Origin: Gnetum montanum | Lineage: Eukaryota; Streptophyta; Gnetopsida; Gnetales; Gnetaceae | Reading direction: 5' to 3' | DNA length: 64,000 bases | NCBI GenBank assembly: GCA_015680685.1 | Contig: MNCI01002981.1 | Coordinates: 157,710 to 221,709 of the forward strand | Part shown: in pieces, positions 11,979 to 23,363 of the stretch | Layout: every line of letters begins with the position of its first letter | How positions within the stretch are numbered: the stretch's first letter is position 1 | The notes under the pieces: model-generated | The model's input: only the letters and a program-made list of their open reading frames with translations | Database searches by the model: none | What the model was told of the DNA's origin: nothing | Translations under genes and position numbers: made by a program

Positions 11979-12777
11979 TGATGAGTGGTGAGATACCCCT
12001 ACACTCAACCATACGAATATGAGTATAGCATGCGTGATCTCGTCGAACTCTGCAAACTAAGTGCCTATACGCCCCATGGAACACTTAGGGTTAATCATTC
12101 GTTGTCTTCCCAGACTTACTTGTAGTTGTCACGGTGTATGGTTAAGTAAGTCTGAGGTATATGATTTTTATAGTTTTTATGTTTTATCTTCTATGCTATT
12201 GAGTTGAAGGGTTGAGAAACTAATTACTAACTCTAACTAATGAACTAAGTCTAAATTACCTAGCATCAGCATCCGTTCCCACTTACCATACACACCCTGA
12301 ACCGATGTAACCGCGGCTACCAAACGCTAATCGTTACTGGGATCACCACATGTAACGCACGTGCTTGAAGTGGTCGTACTGAGGCACTTAACTAGGAGAG
12401 AAGGGTTGAGAGAGAAAATAGTAAATAAAAAGTAATAAATAATAGGTAATAAATAACAATAATAAAATCCTATTCCATGCACTACAAGGTTTATCCAAAA
12501 AGCTCGTCTTTATTGCCATACACAAACTTGTGTTCAGGTACAATGTTTGCTCGAATAAAGATCCATTCACTTTAGGACTCCTACTACAGGCACATGGAAA
12601 ATAGTTTATCTCTAGAGTGATCAATCTACTAGAGTTTCCCTACTGTCTAGCCTAGGATGAGGAAACAAGGGAGAGCCGCCTCTTATTTATAGATATGACG
12701 ACGCACCGCGATATCGTGGGGGAGGATGCGATATCACAATGGCCACGATATTGCGTATGCGATATCGTGTCCCATCA
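11979..12777 (-). repeat. 5' LTR of the 5731-12777 element
   Basis: On the plus strand it runs from TGATGAGTGG to CCCATCA. Minus-strand TATAAATA lies at 12684-12691 and the U3 palindromes at about 12706-12770. GTCAT follows at 12778. Confidence 0.92.
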
Positions 12778-12782
12778 GTCAT

Positions 12783-13119
12783 CATCAAAGCTAGACCCAC
12801 AGTCGCAAACACTTGACTTCTATAAGAAGGTCTTCAATTGTTCTCAAGGATCACAAGTCTCCAAGTCAACAAGACAAAGTTTGTTATCTACAACCTTGGT
12901 TTCCCCAAATGATGACTCCATTGTATTCTTCACACAATTGACAACACCTTTAGGTCATTCCATGACTCTAACCTTGGTGTTCCCCTCTTTTTTTTGTGGC
13001 CATAAAAATGTTACTAGAACACCACTCTTGGAAACCTAAAACATTGGCTGTTTGATTGGAACTGTGTCCACCTCTCCTCAACTAGTTGTCTTCTAATGGC
13101 CAAATCTATGTTGTAAACG
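12783..13119. other. Target DNA, unassigned
   Basis: This is the right side of the disrupted target. An open frame at 12695-13039 (+) starts inside the LTR and is unlikely to be a gene. I recognise no domain. Confidence 0.35.
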
Positions 13120-13500
13120 ATCTTACTATATGCAGCTACAATCATCCCATTGCCAAAAAATCTCATTCAAAACATCAATAGAATTATCTACCACTTCATC
13201 TAGAACGATTTTGATACTTATAGGAAAGTTCATATCATCACATGGGATTCTATGGTTATCCCTAAATCCCATGGTGGCATGGGCCTCATCTCTTATCAAT
13301 ACATGATACCTTGGCATCTTTGTAATTTAACCTTGCAATGGCTCACTCTATAAGATGATCCATCCAATTAGCAATAAATCCTTGCATTAAAGTATGCCTC
13401 ACCAAGGTATGCTCCAACTACATATCTATCCTAGTTCTTCTTACAGTTTTATAACGTTATCGATCATCTCTTTCCAAACCTTTGTGGTAGAATCCCTCAC
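13120..13500 (+). pseudogene. Probable LINE ORF2 fragment (post-RT region)
   Basis: Conceptual translation gives ATIIPLPKNLIQNINRII, then HIITWDSMVIPKSHGGMGL. This resembles the region after reverse transcriptase in plant L1-type LINEs, where W-x-x-V/I...PK-x-x-GG-x-G is characteristic. The frame is broken and the similarity is short, so this is a remnant call by motif only. Confidence 0.45.
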
Positions 13501-14202
13501 CTTCGATGCCCTTTGCTTAATGTAGATGGAACGTCGACATGACTCAATGTGTGGTGATGCTTTGGCCAAAGGCATGTACAAGGAGCTATTGGCCCAACCA
13601 CATGGGGATAGCTAAAAGGCCACGTGTGGTAGATACCTATTGGCCCTTGCATTCAAGTGCTTTCTTAACTACCTGTCCAAGGCGACCTCACTTGGGCCAA
13701 CCTCCAACGTTGTAGTTTCTAGAGACCGGGTCAATGAATACTTTGCCAAGTTCCAAAGGACTCCATGTTACATATATTCAATTGATGCATGTACCCGACT
13801 ATTTCCACAATAATACCAAAGACCTCCTTCATATCAATATAGATCTTTCCCTGCCACCCCATCATGATCCACTTGCCCAAGGCTGTCACATTGTTGCATG
13901 GCACACAATCCTACTCTAGATACTAGCATCACTGAAACCAAATCTGATTAAACAAGGACACCTGCCCGTCCAAATCGTGCATTGTAAACCTATGGATACT
14001 ATGAATGTTCACACCTTAAACATTTTGAACATGTGTCGTGCTCATAAACGGTAAACATTTTTCTCCATTTTTATGATCCTGCTTTTAGGACTTTGGTTCA
14101 ACTGCTATCAAAACTTGAAATGATTCCACATTCAAGGTTGGGAATAAAACTATCATTGTCACAAAAGCTTTCATTGCTTAGGTCATGGGGCTTCCAAGCT
14201 CT
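13501..14202. other. Unassigned sequence
   Basis: No LTR end, domain or long frame is recognised. It may continue the LINE debris or belong to the low-copy target. Confidence 0.3.
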
Positions 14203-15044
14203 AGGGAGCGCATGGTCAAATGTGTCTTGGCTGGTCCAAAGGCTGCTCAAGGTTTCTTTGCAAATGAGCCTTACCCCCATTCACACAAAGGCAACTATAG
14301 GGTTGCAAAGACTGGCCAAGCCTGGCAGTTTGCAACAAAGACAATTATTGAATGTGTTTTGTTAGTCATAGGATTAGCTAATCAATGATCACCTCGAGGT
14401 ACTTTGCAATCTAAAGAATGGTCCTACCCCTCAACCTGCCTATATTCTTCATGGACATTGTGGATTACTCTTTTCATCAAGCACATGCTAATAGCATGCC
14501 CATAGGCTAATAGCCTAGAATTGCTATTTGGTCATCTGGATGACATTTCATCTTCATCTTTTGAACACTATCGGGACTTGTAATTGATCAATTTGTGCAA
14601 TGGTGTCCACTTCAATCTAGTAGCCCCAACCTTTAGGAAGCGAATGGTCAAATGTGTCTTGGCTGGTCCAAAGGTTGCTCAAAGTTTCTTTGCAAATGAG
14701 CCTTAGCCCCATTCACACAAAGGCAATTATAGGGTTGCAAGACTAGCCAAGCTTGGCAATTTGCAACCTTGACAATTATTGAATATGTGTTTTGTTAGTC
14801 ATAAGATTGGCTAATCAATGATCACCTTAGGGTGCTTTGCAATCTAAAGAATGGTCCCACCCTCAACCTACCTACATTCTTCATGGAGATTGTAGATTAC
14901 TCTTTTCATCAAGCACATGCCAATAGCATGCCAATATGCCAATAGCCTAGAATTGCTATTTGGTCATTTCATCTCATGAACGTTGTCATGGACTTGTAAT
15001 TGATCAATCTGTGCAACGGTGTCCACCTCAATCTAGTAGCATTT
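14203..15044 (+). repeat. Two-copy direct tandem duplication, ~430-bp unit
   Basis: Copy 1 (about 14203-14625) and copy 2 (about 14635-15044) share long runs such as ATGGTCAAATGTGTCTTGG (14212 and 14644), GATCAC near 14387 and 14819, and CAATCTAGTAGC at both ends. Offsets are 419-432 bp because of small indels. Copy 1 retains open frames (14093-14365, 14185-14388) that copy 2 breaks. No protein family is recognised. Confidence 0.85.
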
Positions 15045-18000
15045 TCTTGGATTACCTCTCCATCCACCGATGCAACGAGTCATGATTGTTGGCTGTCGTT
15101 GCCTCTTGCCAACTAATGGACAACCTTCTGCCCTCCCACATAACAAATAGATCAGACATGGTTGCTTATCCACCATTTTGTTGTAATGACACAATGACCT
15201 TAGATGCGACATGGGTACCAATTTTAAATATTTTTATTTTGATATTTTAATTTTTGTTGCTTGGGGTCCCTCGACGTGCCTTGTGAAACATCTTTTAGAT
15301 CCCATTGTGCAAGTTGGCTCTTCTTCTCCCTGGATCTTTTCCATCCTATTCTATACTCTATTAATATATAATTAATATATACTAACAGTGAGTTATAAAT
15401 TTTTTTAAAAATTTTTGTAAATTTTAATTTCAGTTTCAATAACACTTTTTTTAATCTTTTATCGGAGAAGTAACTTAATTGATTCTACAATAAAGCCTAC
15501 AGCCATGTTGCAAGCCAGGTGTAAAACCGTTACAATGTAGCTTTTATCGTTGACAGCCTATCTGACTTTACTGAACTGTTTACACGTGTAAGTGTAAACA
15601 GTGAATTATCTGCCGTGTGAGCCTGTAAGAGCCAATGAAGGCCAAGGCGACCGCGCTTTAGACTTCACAATAGTTTTTTTATTTAAAATTTATATGGAGG
15701 GTTTCGGTTCAAGTAACCATCGTAAAGCCACGCTATGCTTATTAAAAAAAATGCATGGGACAAAATAGCAGGATAAGACCTCCTCTTAAAGGATTTGAAA
15801 AGTAGCTTTCATGACGTACGTTTTCTTTCATGTAACTTGGGCATCAGTTATTTGAGTACAGGTGTTTTTTAAAACTTTTTTATTTTTTAAAAAAACCTAT
15901 AGGTTCCCTTTCAATCCATTTCAACTTCCAAGGTGAGAATGTTCGACCTGTACAACGCAAAATAAATCAAATCAAATACTCGTTAACGTCTAATTCGTAC
16001 CTGTACAACCCAATCCCTAGCTGCAAGTCAACTAGTGGTTTTGCAGAAACAACTCTCACTGGAGTCCCATCGACATTTAAGTAGCATTTTGAACAATGGC
16101 TCAGGTTTGTTTTGATTTTATTTTTAAGAAGAAAAAACAAGAGCTCAACAATCAAGATGATACCTGAGAACATTAATAGCTCATGGGCAGTTGCCTTTTG
16201 CTTTGACCTCTCAATTTAAACCTACGCATCAAAAGAATCCAATTCGTGGAAGCAAGGAGCACGAATGGAAGATTGGTGATTCTGAACGTGTTTGGGTGCA
16301 TGTGTCTCAAGAAAAAGTGGGGACAGGTTCGTAGCTGGGGACGTGATAGAAAAAATTTAAATATATTAATTTTTTAAAAAATTAAATCTCATATATCATA
16401 AAAAAAACATTGTAGAATATAGAACAAGTACAATGTAAATCCAAAATATTGTTAATGCTTAAAAATTGCATAAAAGATTGCAATATCACCATTACACCGA
16501 AGCAATAAAATTTGCAAAGGTATAGAGGGCATGGAATCCATTTCCTTACTCAAGAGCCATAATCTGGTTAAACATATAATTTTTGCAACAACCAAAATGA
16601 CAGCAATAAAATGAAACCCCTTGATCCAATCTTTTTAAGAATGAAATTAAGCCTCAACCAAATTTATAACAATCAGGTTTGCTAATACTTTTGTTAACCA
16701 CGACTATAAGTAGCGCGCCATGTTGAAGACGACCACATTATAAGAAGACACAACTCAACTAAACTAGACAGAGCCGAGTAACTCACCTCACCTACGATGA
16801 TCAAAACCTTTTGAATGATGGGGAATCAGCACTAGACATGATAAAGGAGAAGGTAAAAACAGAGCACCATGAGGTTGCTTGCATATGGCCATTGGCCCTG
16901 TGCTGGCGGGCTTCGTATGCAAACTGATTTTCAAAAAAAGTTGAACCAGGATCCATCCATCATCATGTTCATGACTCATGACCCATGACGATGAGCCTGT
17001 GTTTTTTCGTTTTTCGGCAGAGATATGAGAAAGAGAGCAAGAACTAGCAATGACCAATAAACACGCGTGAATGTGTGAGTCATGGCGGAACCTTTGACGC
17101 TCCCAAAGGCAGGCCAAGGCCAATCAATGCAATGCAATGTTTACCACGCACTTGATTTCCGTATGACCCGAACTTGGCCCTTCGGTTACCAAAGTGATTT
17201 CCCTGTGTTTGTTTATTCATTCGCACTCCCTTGTTTTCTGTGGGCTGTGTCATGCCGATGCCAGCAATCTTGATTGCTTGCTGGCCGCTTAACAATGAAG
17301 CGAAGTTTCTGGTAAGATTTAGATCAGGAGAAGATAAGTATGATTTTAATGCACAATGCAGACATCGAGAACAAAGCAAGATGCAAGGCAATGCCGTGAC
17401 CATTTCCATGTGTTTGTAGACAAAATTTTATTGGAAATTATGAAATATGTACCCATCATGGATTTAGTGTGCTTCTGCGCTCCTGCATCCAACTGAATCC
17501 AACGTCTAACAATTGGTGAATCGCGAATCTCCCACGCATAGATTTAAATATATTTTATGCCAGGTTTTGCTTTTGTATACAGGAAACTTAAAGTGCTCCA
17601 CTTTTCAACTTCACATGCAGAGCAAAGCAGAGCAGACAAGAACCAACTTTGGTATCCGTCAACAATGGACTATAAGGCATGTACTGGAACATGGATAATG
17701 CAGGGCGGATAAGATCAAAATTTGGATGAATTAAAATGTGAACCAAAACGAAATTTGTCTGGTTGTGCTTGTTGGGAGAAAATCCTGGATCTGTACTGGG
17801 CATTATTGAATCCCTGATAAGATCAGAAAAGCTGGCAATCATGAAATGCATCATCATATGTGAGTTGAAGTTCTTGGAAACCTGAAGTGCAGAAACACTT
17901 TCACACTGCCAAAATTTTTGTGGGTCTCTGTTCATCTCATTTTTTTATCATCCACTGTGTATATATATATATATAACGCCTCTGAACGCCACCATGTGTA

Positions 18001-19706
18001 GTGTAATCCAAGAAAGTGCTTCAATCATTCGTAGCTGACATAAATGCTTTATTCAGTATAATTCACATATATGAAACAGGTCCGATGGATGTTACTTGAA
18101 ATAGTGCTTCTCAAATCAGAGTTTGAACCTTATCGACTGTATTTATAAAACCTCTGCTTCGCTTTTGTTCGTTGTGTTCAATCAACCGTTATGAACTATG
18201 ATAGTGAAGTAGGTACGACATTTTCAGCTGCTGCAAACCTGTATTTTTATGTAATTTGGGGCAGCCTTTTTACGTATGGTTACAACTTTATGAAGGTTGA
18301 TTTGCTTTACACCCCAGGAGAATTTTATATAATGTCGCTTTACTGCTAGAGTTTCAGTAGTGGCTATGGTATTTGTTTTTTAAGCGAAAGAAAGAAGAGT
18401 CAAGAGATTAAATTTTCATGGTAACTGGCCAATTTGTTTAACTTTGGCTAATAAATAAAGACGATCAAACGGAATCAGCCACTGCAATTCGTATATAGCA
18501 TAGTAGTGCACACGCACTGTTTTTTGGAATATAAGATACGAGTTGTCAGGGAATGGTGGCTGAAAAGTGAAAAGTTTAAAAATTACTTTACTACAAAGTT
18601 TTCAAATGACATGAGCCACAATGATATGAATAACAAGTGGATGAAGACACATTTATGAAATAAATCAGTCGTATAATTCATCTCAAGTAACGATTGACCC
18701 TCTTGATTAATTAAAATTCTTCGTCGCTTATATAATCTTTGCATATAGTACAGGATAAAAATTCCATAAGCTGAAAACTTTGTAATACTTATTAAGTCAC
18801 TTGTTCAATAATATTTGCATATAGTATAGGATAAAAATTCCATAACCTTGAAGTTGAAAACTTTGTAATACTAATTAAGTCACTTGTTCCATAGCATCGG
18901 CAAATAGCGTTTGGAGTATTTTGTTAGAGTTGGTACGAAAAACATATTCTGAATATAAGTTATAATAAAATTCCATTTAATTCTATTATAACCTTAGCAC
19001 AAAATATTTAACACATTGCATACATTTCTAAGCTGCAATAATTATGTAGAATGTATCTACTTCAAACAAAATGTGTTTGCTCATGACTTAGCAACTAAAT
19101 GATAATCTTCAATCTCCAAGCAAGACACTTAGACTATAATTTTGTGTATTGCATTTAAGAGAGTAATTAGGTTTAAATTTTACTATTACTCAAAAGATCA
19201 TATAGTATAAAAATTGGTATAAGAATATGGCATTGAAAGAGTCCTATATTCACATAGTCAATATCTTAACTTTATTTCTTCTTAAACTTTTTATCAAAAT
19301 AGTTCTCTTTTCTCAGTTGTACTTCACTTGTTATGACTTACACACTTTTGACATAACATATTAACCAAACTAAAAACTTTCATGGAGTTGTGACTCACAA
19401 CTACCATCTTACAACTCTAAACTAATTATGATTTCATAAGTCTTAATAATTGATACTTATGAACCATGGTCATACTTTTACAAATTAATCATAATATTTA
19501 TAATTAATCTTTTGCCACTGACTCAAGTGTGAATTATCATCTAACATTAGGCATCAATTATTAATAACACCCAATTTTTTTCTAGAGGAATAAGTAATGA
19601 TTTTTTTATTAAGTGCATTACCAAGCAAGTAATAACTAATAACCTTTTTTACAACTTGAAATTGATCCTTACCAACACTAGGCCAATGATTATTAAAAGA
19701 TTTAAA
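15045..19706. other. Low-copy AT-rich region, no confident gene
   Basis: There are no LTR ends, RT motifs or recognisable exons. Several 60-115 codon frames occur (e.g. 16788-17123 and 17588-17935, minus strand) without domain signatures, and the frames overlap on both strands. A (TA)n run lies at about 17958-17976. The segment about 17600-18050 resembles 39500-40350 upstream of the ILK gene. It may be an old segmental duplicate of promoter or 5' sequence. Confidence 0.45.
18738..18889 (+). repeat. Short tandem duplication, ~76-bp unit
   Basis: TTTGCATATAGTA-C/T-AGGATAAAAATTCCATAA begins at 18738 and again at 18814. Both copies end in AAGTCACTTGTTC. Copy 2 has an insertion (CCTTGAAGT). Confidence 0.85.
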
Positions 19707-19711
19707 AGGTA

Positions 19712-20734
19712 TGATGAGTGGTGAGGTACCCTTACACTCAACCATACGAAACGAGCGTCGCACGCGCGATCCGGTCGAACTCCCCAGATGAACTAGTGTG
19801 GCACCTAGATAGTTAGCCTTAGGTCGCAGTTCGCTGTCTTCCCACCTAGACTAGTTTTGCATATGTCACGTATGGTTTAGTCTAGATGAGGTATATGATG
19901 TGTTCTAATTCTAACGCTACTCCTGATGGCAGTGGAAAATAATACTAACTAATCTAAGCTAGGAGGAAAAGGGTAAGAAAGTCTAATCTAGCCTAAGTGC
20001 AACGAGCAACCGATTCCTTGATCAACCGTACACATCTTGGACTTCATGCACAACTGCCACTGGGACTACCAAGCATAGGCCTAGGTACGCCACTGGGATT
20101 ACCAAGCGTAGACCCCAAATACGCCACTGGGTTACTAAGCATAGATCCCCCTAGCTACACCACTGGGCTACCAAGCAGTCACACTTAAATGCTCGTAATC
20201 AAGTCGAACTCGTTCCGCTTCTAGGAGTTTAGGGTTGAGAGACTAATCGCGATAAGTAACCGATTCCTTAACTAGCCGTACACACCCGTAGATGCTCGTA
20301 GTCAAGTCGTACTTACACCGCGCTATGAAAGCAATAAATAACATGAAATAAATAACAATAAATAAACTAAGTGAATGCTGCAATGATGAAGTAATCTCGA
20401 TCTTTATTGTCGGTCATGTGCGTGTCCAAGTACGGCACACTCGAATAAAGACACCGTACAATCACATTCACCACACTACAGGCAGACATGGGAGAAATTC
20501 TAACTCTGGGGGGATAAAACTGTCAGAGCTTCACTACTTTAAAAATGGGATGAAAATGAGAGAGAGCTGCCTTTTATTTATAGAAATTGCGGCTGACTGC
20601 GATATCGCAGCCCATGATATATCGCATACGATATATCGCATACGCGATATCGCGGCCCATGATATAACGTGGGTACCTTATCGTGGGTGCCTTAACGCGA
20701 CCGCCAGCAATGTGAGCAATTTCATGTCTCATCA
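19712..20734 (-). repeat. 3' LTR of the 19712-26539 element
   Basis: Plus-strand ends are TGATGAGTGG and GTCTCATCA. Minus-strand TATAAATA is at 20575-20582. The palindromic array at about 20600-20675 alternates GATATCGC and GATATATCGCATAC. An internal triplet of CCACTGGGNTTACCAAGC-like motifs lies at about 20058-20175. Confidence 0.93.
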
Positions 20735-20743
20735 TACCCCCAC
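20735..20743 (-). other. Polypurine tract of the 19712-26539 element
   Basis: TACCCCCAC on the plus strand is GTGGGGGTA on the sense strand and abuts the 3' LTR. The CTCGAGGACGAG motif lies at 20758-20770. Confidence 0.82.
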
Positions 20744-20829
20744 GACTGAATGAAAACTCGTCCTCGAGTTAAAGTGAGAACAAGCTACATTGATTACACA
20801 GTGGATAGGTATGGGATTACTAGATGGAA

Positions 20830-21502
20830 AAATGGGATGATGCCGCAATGTGGGAAGAAAACAAAATAAAGACACAACACACAGAATATTTACAAAAATT
20901 TGGAACTCATGTAGTTCCTGGTGGCGATGACTCCTCCATAGGTGTCTTTCCCTTTTCTTGCGCTCCAGGTCTAGGATTTTATAGCATTGAAGTACAGCCT
21001 AGAGTTTCTCCTCTTGTAAGGCCTTAAGTGCCTTGGCATGCATGTAAGTTTGCACTTGTGCCGTAGAGGCAACCCAGACAGCCCTCTCTTTTTCTTCTGC
21101 CACCCTTTTATTCTCTGTCAATAGTTTATTAAGTTGCTCAATTCTGAAAGTGTCCAGCTGGTTCCGAGCAACCTTTGGCCCTGTATTCGGAAGGTTTCAT
21201 ACTTCTAGAATGGCTTGAATAGAGAAATCAATAGTCACACCACAATTGTTAACTATGGTGCCTTCTTCTTTGTTGTGCCAAAATTGGTACATTTCCCCTA
21301 AGTACCAGGCACCGCTTTCAGAGAGGATATCTCCTGCTTCTGCCTACCCAGACCGTACCGTAGGAGGATCTTCTTGATGAACGTTGAATGATTGTTCCTC
21401 CTATTCTGCATGTTTTCTGGCAAGGCCTTGTCTTCCACCTCTCTGAGATCATTCGATCGCACCTTGAGCAGAACCTTCCTGTTGTCCGCATTTCGGGACC
21501 AT
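20830..21502 (-). pseudogene. Shortened env-position coiled-coil ORF
   Basis: It starts at ATG 21500-21502, directly after a splice-acceptor-like TTGCAG with a TACTAAC branch-point-like motif upstream. The first residues (MVPKCGQQEGSAQGAIE, then a TGA) parallel the ORF start at 58337 (MVPRRGGAQGG, with GA and RG repeats). A later part (FRIEQLNKLLTENKRVAEEKE) matches the heptad-rich part of the other copies at about 56600-56680 and 63270-63330. Most of the C-terminal coiled coil is missing relative to them, an apparent internal deletion near 21010. Function is unknown. Confidence 0.65.
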
Positions 21503-23363
21503 CTGCAATCACACAGGACCAAGTGTTAGTAAGGTTGTTATCAAAGTTAGGTTATACCTTACTGCTTGCTTGCCTTAATAGATTTAGTTTATTTCCATGT
21601 GATGTTAATTATTGAAAGAAGATGTCCCTGAAAGATTATAATGTTGAGTCCTCTTTGCTTAGGTGGTTTCTCAATTTAATTTTCTGGTATAGCTAAGGGG
21701 ATGAAATTGTTTTTGACACATTTTATTCTTAATTTTAGAACTAATTACCCTTAAATATGTCCTTTGGGTGATGATGAATTTTGAAAAATTTATGCACTAT
21801 TCGGCATGTACAAAAAAAATTATATGCTATTCAGCATGTGCCCTCTCCCCCACGACTAAGTTGAACACTCCATGTTCAAATAGGTTCAAACGGAATGAAA
21901 TTTGGAGTACCAACGAGCGAGTTATGGATATGAAAGCAAGGGACGCGCAATTGCAAGTCGTAGAGAGAAATTTGAAAAACTTCCCCTACATTGATTAGCA
22001 TAGGGGGGTCATGTATATATTGAAGTGAGGGCACTTAGAGAATGTACTGAATTTTTTTATATGTTTTTGAAATTAAACATTGTAAACTAAGGACATCTGA
22101 ACGATTGTTAAAGGATTCCAGGGTAATTCAACTAGTTCTGAAGGCATGAAAATTATGATGGTGTGGAATTTATCAATAAGGACCTCAGATGGTAGAGAAA
22201 AAGGCTATGTGATGGTAATAAGGGAAAGAAAATCAATTGAAAAATTAAGCTGAGGGTAAGAGATTGTGTGTTCTAGCTAGAGAATTAGTGAAGATTACAA
22301 CAAAATTACACAAGTGGGTCCTCCCCAAAGTAGGTTTCAACCTATTATGCCCTTGTGTAACCACACTTAAAGTGTCTGTGGGCACTAGAAGGGTTAATTG
22401 TAATCTGCACTAACTCCACAAAACACACACATGTAAATATCACCGGAATGAGATGAAAACTTATGTTACACGGGACACGAGCTACAATTACACGAACAGT
22501 GAGATGAGACGAAATGTAGAAAAGGATCGTAGAGATTGGGTCATGAGGTGACTGACCCAGGGCACAATGAATCCTGCGTGAAAAGCATGATTAAGGTGTC
22601 ATTAACCCATTGTTCCAAGATCAGGACCAAGTCCATCCATCTAAACAGTGACATCGCATTGTTTCATCCCATGATGAACAACTATGAGAGTACCATAACA
22701 ACAAGGCGTACGATCACTTGGCGTTTGGAGGAGTGATTTTTGTTTTATGGCACTTCTTTTTCTTTTCTTCTTTTTTTTTCACTTTACTGAATCTAGAGAA
22801 GCCGCCAACCTTCGAGCATGGGTACATGTCTTTCCAGTGGGACCCCCTAGAACAGCTTTTGATGTTCAAGTGCCCTTTTGATTACTCTTACTCCCATTTT
22901 TCATTAGATCTACAAGGATCTTAGTACAACCACATTGCATGATAACTCCCACAGACATCACCAAAGAGAATCCACAAGTTCCCTTGATGTCACACCCTAA
23001 GCTTTCCCTCTTGGTCCGTCCTTATTCATTCTGGGTAAAATGAACACAAAATTAATTTTAAGTTTTAGAAATTTCAAGAATATCACTGTACCCATGAACA
23101 GACCCTCTTATTTATAGAGTGGATGAGTGGATGTAGTGGGCTCACTGTTTCAAATAATTGATTACTCATGACTTAATAACATAGAACACATCTCAACCAA
23201 CGATCCACATGAGTGTTTTATTTGTAGATGAGATTACTTACACAAACATGAAAATACAAACACACAAAAAGATAAAACAAAAAATTGAAAAATGAAAAAA
23301 AAAACTAAAAAATAAAAAGTTGTAAAATTAAAGAAAATTAAAAATATTTATTAATCCTGCTTA
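21503..23363 (-). other. Noncoding interior of the 19712-26539 element
   Basis: It holds a purine-tract-like motif at 21845-21855, and another at about 23380 just right of this interval. Blocks at 22316-22400 and 22950-23150 are conserved with the 5731 element. A CTATAAATAAGAGGG TATA-like motif (minus strand) lies at about 23104-23118, and an A-rich stretch at 23260-23345 sits before the gag end. No long open frame is present. Confidence 0.6.

Larger units (their letters stand above)
5731..12777 (-). mobile_element. Complete non-autonomous Athila/Tat-like LTR retrotransposon, TSD GTCAT
   Basis: LTRs of 809 bp (5731-6539) and 799 bp (11979-12777) bound a 5.4-kb interior. The flanking 5-bp repeat GTCAT occurs at 5726-5730 and 12778-12782. 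On the minus strand the order is 5' LTR, tRNA-Asp primer site, gag-protease ORF, about 2 kb of noncoding sequence, polypurine tract, 3' LTR. I find no reverse transcriptase, RNase H or integrase, so mobilisation would need proteins supplied by another element. The two LTRs are closely similar with scattered differences and small indels. Insertion is old enough for about eleven nonsense changes in gag-pro. Confidence 0.93.

Noticed and set aside
5731-12777. Inverted TGATGAG/CTCATCA ends read as DNA-transposon terminal inverted repeats
   Set aside because: The same ends bound each ~0.8-1.06 kb direct repeat, and PBS, PPT, gag and 5-bp TSDs are in place. They are LTR termini.
16788-17935. Clustered 60-115 codon ORFs on both strands as genes
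   Set aside because: No recognisable motif, mutual overlap and no paired splice sites found by eye. A transcript search would decide.
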